Source of the DNA: a virus
DNA: 64,000 bases
Reading direction: 5' to 3' (one strand)
Virus record (IMG/VR): IMGVR_UViG_3300045747_000054
Location: 114,733 to 178,732 of that record
The translations under genes and the position numbers were made by a program. A model generated the notes under the pieces. That model was not told the origin of the DNA, did no database searches, and worked only from the letters and a program-made list of their open reading frames with translations. Below, one piece after another: positions 59,787 through 64,000 of the stretch. The stretch's first letter is position 1. Each line of letters begins with the position of its first letter.

Positions 59787-60694
59787 TGGCATTTAATATC
59801 AACGATTTCAGTAGTCATGTCATTAAGTATGGAGAATTTGCCAAGACTGACAAGTTTGATGTATTGGTTGGAGTACCAGCACAATTACAAAAACTAAATC
59901 TTGGTTTTGGTGATAAAGAACTTATCATGCAGTGCGATACTGCCGAGTTGCCTGGTGTTGCAATCAACATGGCAGAATTCCGTCATTATGGATTCATCAA
60001 GAGAATTCCTCACCATCTAAGTTATCCAGAAATCACTTTAGGATTCTATTGCAATGGAAGAATGCTAGAAAAGAACTTCTTCGATAAGTGGGTACAGGCA
60101 ATGATTCCTTCTACACCAGACGGTATTGATAATGGTCTGGTTAACTATTTCAACGTTAACGATTACATATCCAAGCTTACGATCAGACAGTACTCGCACA
60201 TTGCAGATGGTACCAAGGCACTAAATGGTGTTACAGTGAACTCCGGTCCTCAGACATTTCTAGAAAGAGTCGAAGGTGCCGTGAAGAGTGCTGCAATTAA
60301 CTCGGTAATGGGCAAGGCTGAACAGTTAATTGCACCAGTCGGCGCACTATTGAGTCAGACAAAAATGAAGGATAATACTCGTCAGGATTCAGACCAATTC
60401 AATCCAGACATCATCTACGAATGCGTCATCGAAGACGCAATTCCAGTATCGATAGGTTCCCTACCACTAAACTGGTCGGATGATTCCATCCATAGATTGA
60501 TGGTCACATTCGCATACAAGAAGTGGTACAGCACAACCACACACGCCACAGACAACTTTCCAGATGCAGTCAGTAACATTCCTGGAGTTCCACTACAGAA
60601 AGATTTGAGAAATGATTTGAAGAATAGACTCTACAATAACGTATCCAATAAGGCAGGAAGCGTTGTCAGTGGAACACTGAATAAACTATTTTGA
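59786..60694 (+). CDS. 54: Baseplate tail tube initiator gp54
   Basis: This 302-residue protein (T4 gp54 is 320) sits on gp48 and starts polymerisation of gp19. It begins MAFNINDFSSHVIKYGEFAK, similar to the tube protein. It has CDTAELPGVAINMAEFRHYG then RIPHHLSYPEITLGFYCNGR, ending with the tube-type strand ECVIEDAIPVSIGSLPLNWS and LMVTFAYKKWYS. The central helix region (about 165-205) is specific to the initiator. The ATG overlaps the preceding stop region. Presence on the plus strand with gp26 and the tape measure fits a tail-initiation operon. Confidence 0.88.
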   Translation: MAFNINDFSSHVIKYGEFAKTDKFDVLVGVPAQLQKLNLGFGDKELIMQCDTAELPGVAINMAEFRHYGFIKRIPHHLSYPEITLGFYCNGRMLEKNFFDKWVQAMIPSTPDGIDNGLVNYFNVNDYISKLTIRQYSHIADGTKALNGVTVNSGPQTFLERVEGAVKSAAINSVMGKAEQLIAPVGALLSQTKMKDNTRQDSDQFNPDIIYECVIEDAIPVSIGSLPLNWSDDSIHRLMVTFAYKKWYSTTTHATDNFPDAVSNIPGVPLQKDLRNDLKNRLYNNVSNKAGSVVSGTLNKLF

Positions 60695-60710
60695 ATAATG
60701 AGGTAATATA

Positions 60711-61424
60711 ATGAGTTTGCCAAAGATCCAGTATCCGATATATGAAGCGAAGATTCTTTCCAGAGAAAAGCCTATAAAGTTTAGACCCTTTCTGGTGAAA
60801 GAACAGAAGCTTCTCATGATGGCAGTCGAATCCAAAAGCATGGATACTGTTGTTGACTCCATCAAACAGATTATTAACAATTGCGCTCTAGAAGAGTTGG
60901 ATGTAGATTCACTCTCTATGGTGGATGTCGAACTATTCTTTCTCAATCTAAGAGGAAGGTCTGTTGGGGAAACCATTGATGTATTCTTCAAGTGTAAGAA
61001 CTTGGTCGAAGATCAAGAATGTGGAATGGTTATCGATGTAAATGTAGACATTCTAAAAGATGTTACTGTTAAGAATGTTGGTATATCCAACAAGATCATG
61101 TTCACTGATAAAATCGGTGTCATGATGAAGTACCCAACACTAGAGTTTCTAAAGATTGTAGAATCAGAAGAGAACGTCAGCAACAAAATGATTGCTATGT
61201 GTATAGACAAGATTTTCGATGATGATGAAGTCTATGATCCAAAGGATGCCACACCAGAAGAAGTCGATGAATTCTTGACCAACATCAAAGAAGATGTATA
61301 CGAGAAATTACAAAACTTCATAAAGAACGCACCAACAATTCACTATTCTAACCAACACATTTGCACAAAATGTGGATTCGAACATACAGTCAAGTTGGAG
61401 GGACTGAACGATTTTTTTACCTAA
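60711..61424 (+). CDS. 26: Baseplate hub assembly protein gp26 / tail assembly chaperone-like (zero-frame product)
   Basis: The product has 237 residues. The N-terminus LPKIQYPIYEAKILSREKPI then KFRPFLVKEQKLLMMAVESK is the T4 gp26 baseplate family signature. The central INNCALEELDVDSLSMVDVE and FFLNLRGRSVGET are also typical, and a C-terminal zinc-ribbon-like CTKCGFEHTVKLEGL follows (only two cysteines in the second knuckle). The gene ends GLNDFFT at TAA 61,422-61,424. Six codons before the stop region there is a 7-T run (61,412-61,418) at which a -1 shift would join a conserved 69-residue extension. It lies directly before the tape-measure-like gene. Confidence 0.88.
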   Translation: MSLPKIQYPIYEAKILSREKPIKFRPFLVKEQKLLMMAVESKSMDTVVDSIKQIINNCALEELDVDSLSMVDVELFFLNLRGRSVGETIDVFFKCKNLVEDQECGMVIDVNVDILKDVTVKNVGISNKIMFTDKIGVMMKYPTLEFLKIVESEENVSNKMIAMCIDKIFDDDEVYDPKDATPEEVDEFLTNIKEDVYEKLQNFIKNAPTIHYSNQHICTKCGFEHTVKLEGLNDFFT

Positions 61425-61627
61425 GCTTTGGTAATGATAGTTTGAAGACATATTACAGCACCACGTTCACGATGATTAATGATCACAAATACTCATTGAC
61501 CGATCTTGAAAATATGCTACCTTGGGAAAGAGATATGTACGTTACCATGCTCGTAAGCAAGATTAGAGAAGAGAACGAAAGAATCAAGTTGGAAAATCAA
61601 CAGAAGAGAGCAACTAGAAGAAGATGA
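61361..61627 (+). CDS. -1 frame extension of gp26 (gp51-like / tail assembly chaperone C-terminus)
   Basis: The open frame is -1 relative to gp26 and runs to TGA 61,625-61,627, overlapping the tape-measure ATG (ATGA). The meaningful part begins at 61,418 (YLSFGNDSLKTYYSTTFTMI, then LTDLENMLPWERDMYVTMLV, a helical charged tail). It resembles from memory short proteins after gp26 in T4-like phages ('YYxTxF...LxxMxPWER'). The in-frame ATG at 61,361 lies inside gp26 with no ribosome-binding site and would add an unrelated MHKMWIRTYSQVGGTER leader, and the next ATG removes conserved residues. Production as a 305-residue fusion by frameshift is therefore more likely. Confidence 0.7.
   Translation: MHKMWIRTYSQVGGTERFFYLSFGNDSLKTYYSTTFTMINDHKYSLTDLENMLPWERDMYVTMLVSKIREENERIKLENQQKRATRRR
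61412..61418 (+). promoter_or_regulatory. Putative -1 ribosomal frameshift site (T TTT TTT)
   Basis: Zero-frame codons are GAT TTT TTT ACC TAA, so the heptamer T TTT TTT is in the X XXY YYZ register, with the stop one codon later. A -1 slip reads on as TAC CTA AGC TTT GGT and continues for 69 residues to 61,627. A gpG/gpGT-like role is inferred from the position immediately upstream of the tape measure. Confidence 0.65.
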
Positions 61628-63540
61628 AAAAGACTAAAACTGGACTAGGACTCAAGGCAGTAGGCAATAAACTCACTCAAACCAAAGGAAAACTTGGTGG
61701 TAAAGGTGATAAGAAAGTTGTTGCTGGAAGCTATGAAGAATATTCCAAAAAGCAGAATTCTGAAAGAGAGTCTTACGATACATTGAAATATGGTGGTAAA
61801 GGCACTGCCAGAAAATTCCTTCATGGATTCACTGCCGGTGTTGTTGGTGAAAAGAATGCATCTTCTTTATCAGAGAGATTTGGTAATAAGAATGAACAAG
61901 AAGAGGCATATCAGAATCTACGTGGAAAGTCTACTGATATGGGTAAGACTACACCTGTCAGTGGCGTAGCCGATACTAAGACTGAAAAGATAGTAAAAAC
62001 AGGAACTAGTAAGATTCTCGGTGAAGTTGATTCAGTTGACAGCAAGGTAGAAAAGATAGGAGCATCTGTTCAGAAAATAGAGACTTCTATGGCAGTGGCA
62101 CAAGATCCAGATGCTCCATTGTCGGATAAGAATGATCCACTATACAAAGAATTCGCTGCCTTCCTAAAGAAGCGCGGTGGCAAAGGTGTGGACATTGAAG
62201 AAAGAATGAAGACATCTTGGGGTTCCACAGAAGAAGAAAGAATGAAGAATCTTCTTAGTGGAAAGAAGTATGAGAGAAAAGAGAGTCCTACTCTAGAAAA
62301 GCTTCCTGTTCAACCAAATCAAGAACCCACCGTTGACAAGCTGAATAAAGATGAAGTAGTTCCTGCTACAGAGGTTGCTAAAGAAGGTCTTGATAGACCA
62401 AGAAGACAGAAATCTGGAAGAAGATCCAGATATAGTTATGAAGATGATACTCCAAAGACATATGCAGACTACTCTAAAAAGAGAAAGAAAGAGCAGGAAG
62501 CAGAAGAAACTCTTAGATATGGTGGCAAAGGTGCAGGAAGAAAGTTCCTATATGGATTCACTGCTGGTCTTATTGGTGAAAAGAATGCCAGTAGTATCGC
62601 TGAAAAGCATGGTAACAAACAGCAACAAGAAGAAGCATACCAAACTCTCAAGCCAAAAGATCGTGGAGCATCTGCTGGTATTGGAGATCAGGCTAAAGCT
62701 GAAGAAGCAAGAAAAGAAGATGATAAGAAAGAACAAGATGCAAAAGAAGAAAAAAAGAAAGAAGAGTTAAAGAAAGAACTTGACGGAATTAAAGAAACAG
62801 TAGAGAAATCTTCTAGAGACGGTCTTGGTAAGATTATGGGATTTATAGGAACTGCTATCAAAGGATTAATGGCAGTAGTCGGTCCTGCACTTGCCGCTCT
62901 ATCAGAAATGTTACTACCAATAATTGCTGTAGTCGGTGCCGGTATTGCTGGATATAAGATTGCAAAAGCTTTAGGTGCAGACAAGGCAGGTGCTGCTATT
63001 GCCAGTGGATTTGGTAAGCTAACTGGTCAAGATGCAGAAGCAAATAAAGCTGCACATGGAAATGAAATTTCTCATGAAGAGATGACAAAGAGACAAAATG
63101 CCAAACTTGAAGGAACTGGATACACATGGGCAGGACCGGGAAAGTTCAAGGATAAAGACGGTAATATTGTCAGTAACGATAAACTTCCAAAAGACGTTCA
63201 GGAAAAAATCGCTGGCAAAGATTTCCAGTCTCAGGATGCTGCATTAACCAGAAAAGAATATGCAAATTCTCAAAAGGGAACCACACAAGTACAGTCTAAG
63301 GCTAAAGAAGATGCCGTATCTCAACCATCGGCAGAGAACAAGCAACTATCAGATAGCAGAAATAAGAATACAACTACTGTAGTTAATGTTCCTGCAAAAC
63401 AACAGGCACCAAATGTCATTCAATCGAATAAAGATAGTGGTGGAATCATTATAATACGTAACACAGAACCTTCTGTGGCAACATACGTTGCATCAATCTT
63501 TGATCATCCAGTGGTACATCCCGGCATCTACAAGATGTAA
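61624..63540 (+). CDS. 29: Tape measure protein-like (gp29-type) with internal duplication
   Basis: This 638-residue protein (T4 gp29 is 590) is the probable tail-length ruler inside the tube. It is Lys/Glu/Ala-rich and mostly helical. A hydrophobic pair of segments at about 400-465 (GFIGTAIKGLMAVVGPALAA then LLPIIAVVGAGIAGYKIAKA) is typical of tape-measure proteins that enter the host membrane. Residues 36-102 and 279-345 are a gap-free duplication (core YGGKGTARKFLHGFTAG / YGGKGAGRKFLYGFTAG). The C-terminus ends VATYVASIFDHPVVHPGIYK. Location after gp54 and the frameshift cassette supports the role; direct similarity to T4 gp29 is not visible by eye. Confidence 0.75.
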   Translation: MKKTKTGLGLKAVGNKLTQTKGKLGGKGDKKVVAGSYEEYSKKQNSERESYDTLKYGGKGTARKFLHGFTAGVVGEKNASSLSERFGNKNEQEEAYQNLRGKSTDMGKTTPVSGVADTKTEKIVKTGTSKILGEVDSVDSKVEKIGASVQKIETSMAVAQDPDAPLSDKNDPLYKEFAAFLKKRGGKGVDIEERMKTSWGSTEEERMKNLLSGKKYERKESPTLEKLPVQPNQEPTVDKLNKDEVVPATEVAKEGLDRPRRQKSGRRSRYSYEDDTPKTYADYSKKRKKEQEAEETLRYGGKGAGRKFLYGFTAGLIGEKNASSIAEKHGNKQQQEEAYQTLKPKDRGASAGIGDQAKAEEARKEDDKKEQDAKEEKKKEELKKELDGIKETVEKSSRDGLGKIMGFIGTAIKGLMAVVGPALAALSEMLLPIIAVVGAGIAGYKIAKALGADKAGAAIASGFGKLTGQDAEANKAAHGNEISHEEMTKRQNAKLEGTGYTWAGPGKFKDKDGNIVSNDKLPKDVQEKIAGKDFQSQDAALTRKEYANSQKGTTQVQSKAKEDAVSQPSAENKQLSDSRNKNTTTVVNVPAKQQAPNVIQSNKDSGGIIIIRNTEPSVATYVASIFDHPVVHPGIYKM

Positions 63541-63541
63541 A

Positions 63542-63570
63542 AAAGGGGAGGACATTTCTGCCTCCCCTTT
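63542..63570. terminator. Bidirectional intrinsic terminator between convergent genes 29 and 32
   Basis: AAAGGGGAGG pairs perfectly with CCTCCCCTTT (10 bp) around a 9-nt loop, right after the tape-measure stop. It has A-rich and T-rich flanks on both sides, so it can end transcription of the plus-strand operon and of the minus-strand gene 32. The stem is the most stable seen in the window. Confidence 0.8.
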
Positions 63571-63603
63571 AATCCCAAAGGAACCATTTACCCTCTGTGA
63601 TTT

Positions 63604-64000
63604 TTACTCAGCTTCTGCAAGATCCTTGAAGTAGTTGAGTGTGTCGTCAGACGCAGGAGTTCCACCATCGAATGGTGCTTCTGTCTGTACGTCATCGAGT
63701 TCAACATCTTCCGCACTCTTGGTGCGATTCTTGTTTCCACCACCTAGAACAGCATCAAGGCGTGCCTTGAGTTGTGCGTAGGACTTGAAGAGTTCTGGAT
63801 CAACAAACGCCTTCAATGAATGACCCTGCTTCCAGACAACTTCGATTTCTTCATCGCTATTGGCGATTGGTCCAGTTTCTCCAACAAACTCTGACTTATC
63901 ATAGTTGCGGTATCCCTCAACCTGACGAATCTTGAGCTTGAAGTTAGCACCTTCCCATAGATTGAATGGATCGAACTTTAGAAATTCTTCATCCATAGAA
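63604..64000 (-). CDS. 32: Single-stranded DNA-binding protein gp32 (partial, C-terminal part)
   Basis: The frame is open to the right edge; about 132 C-terminal residues are present. LWEGANFKLKIRQVEGYRNY then DKSEFV corresponds to T4 gp32 '[25 protein letters not shown]', the end of the core ssDNA-binding domain. The tail is Ser/Asp/Glu-rich (SAEDVELDDVQTEAPFDG, DTLNYFKDLAEAE), the acidic C-terminal peptide through which gp32 recruits replication and recombination partners. The ATG at 63,994-63,996 is internal to the domain, not the start. Gene 32 marks the transition to replication genes beyond the window. Confidence 0.92.
   Translation of the reverse strand, partial: SMDEEFLKFDPFNLWEGANFKLKIRQVEGYRNYDKSEFVGETGPIANSDEEIEVVWKQGHSLKAFVDPELFKSYAQLKARLDAVLGGGNKNRTKSAEDVELDDVQTEAPFDGGTPASDDTLNYFKDLAEAE

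Noticed and set aside
1-64000. tRNA or rRNA genes
   Set aside because: No cloverleaf with a TTCGA-type T-loop in a gene-free stretch was seen; all gaps are shorter than 70 bp.

Overview
The window is the late structural region of a large T4-like myovirus (Caudoviricetes). The evidence is T4-like gene order plus recognisable homologues of gp16-gp22, gp13-15, gp4-8, gp25-27, gp29, gp32, gp48, gp53 and gp54. Most genes lie head to tail on the minus strand, often with ATGA or TAATG overlaps. At least five exact TATAAATA elements sit on the minus strand in front of gene groups, which matches the T4 late-promoter core read by a gp55-type sigma system. Nothing in the window identifies the host. The collagen-like fibres and the repeated baseplate modules resemble T4-like phages of aquatic bacteria more than enteric T4.

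Layout from low to high coordinate, in reverse of transcription on the minus strand: 0-5.2 kb is the prohead module (scaffold gp22-like, protease gp21, several capsid-internal candidates, gp67-like core protein, portal gp20). 5.2-11.3 kb carries tail tube gp19, a homing endonuclease, sheath gp18, terminase gp17/gp16 and sheath terminator gp15. 11.3-18.2 kb is a fibre/adhesin cassette inserted between genes 14 and 15. 18.2-20.4 kb is the neck (gp14, HNH endonuclease, gp13). 20.4-40.2 kb is the main fibre region, where T4 has genes 9-12 and wac. It holds a 3526-codon collagen-like protein, a 1540-codon one, smaller fibre genes and a sulfotransferase-like enzyme. 40.2-58.7 kb is the baseplate (DUF4815-type pair, gp8, gp7-like, gp6, gp25, gp5, gp27, gp53, gp48).

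At 58.68 kb a 23-bp palindrome holds two face-to-face late-promoter-like elements. From it a plus-strand operon runs: gp4, a conserved head protein, gp54, gp26, a -1 frame extension, and a tape-measure-like protein. It ends at a strong hairpin facing the 3' end of gene 32 (ssDNA-binding protein), which enters from the right edge.

Together these genes make the capsid, package DNA, and build the contractile tail and a very large collagen-like adhesion apparatus. The most notable points are the giant multi-domain collagen fibre with recurrent globular modules, a probable programmed -1 frameshift just upstream of the tape-measure gene, packaged internal-protein candidates with a T4-like capsid-targeting peptide, a sulfotransferase among fibre genes, a gene 14 whose conserved N-terminus has no ordinary start codon, and a baseplate hub carrying an M15-type peptidase domain in place of lysozyme.
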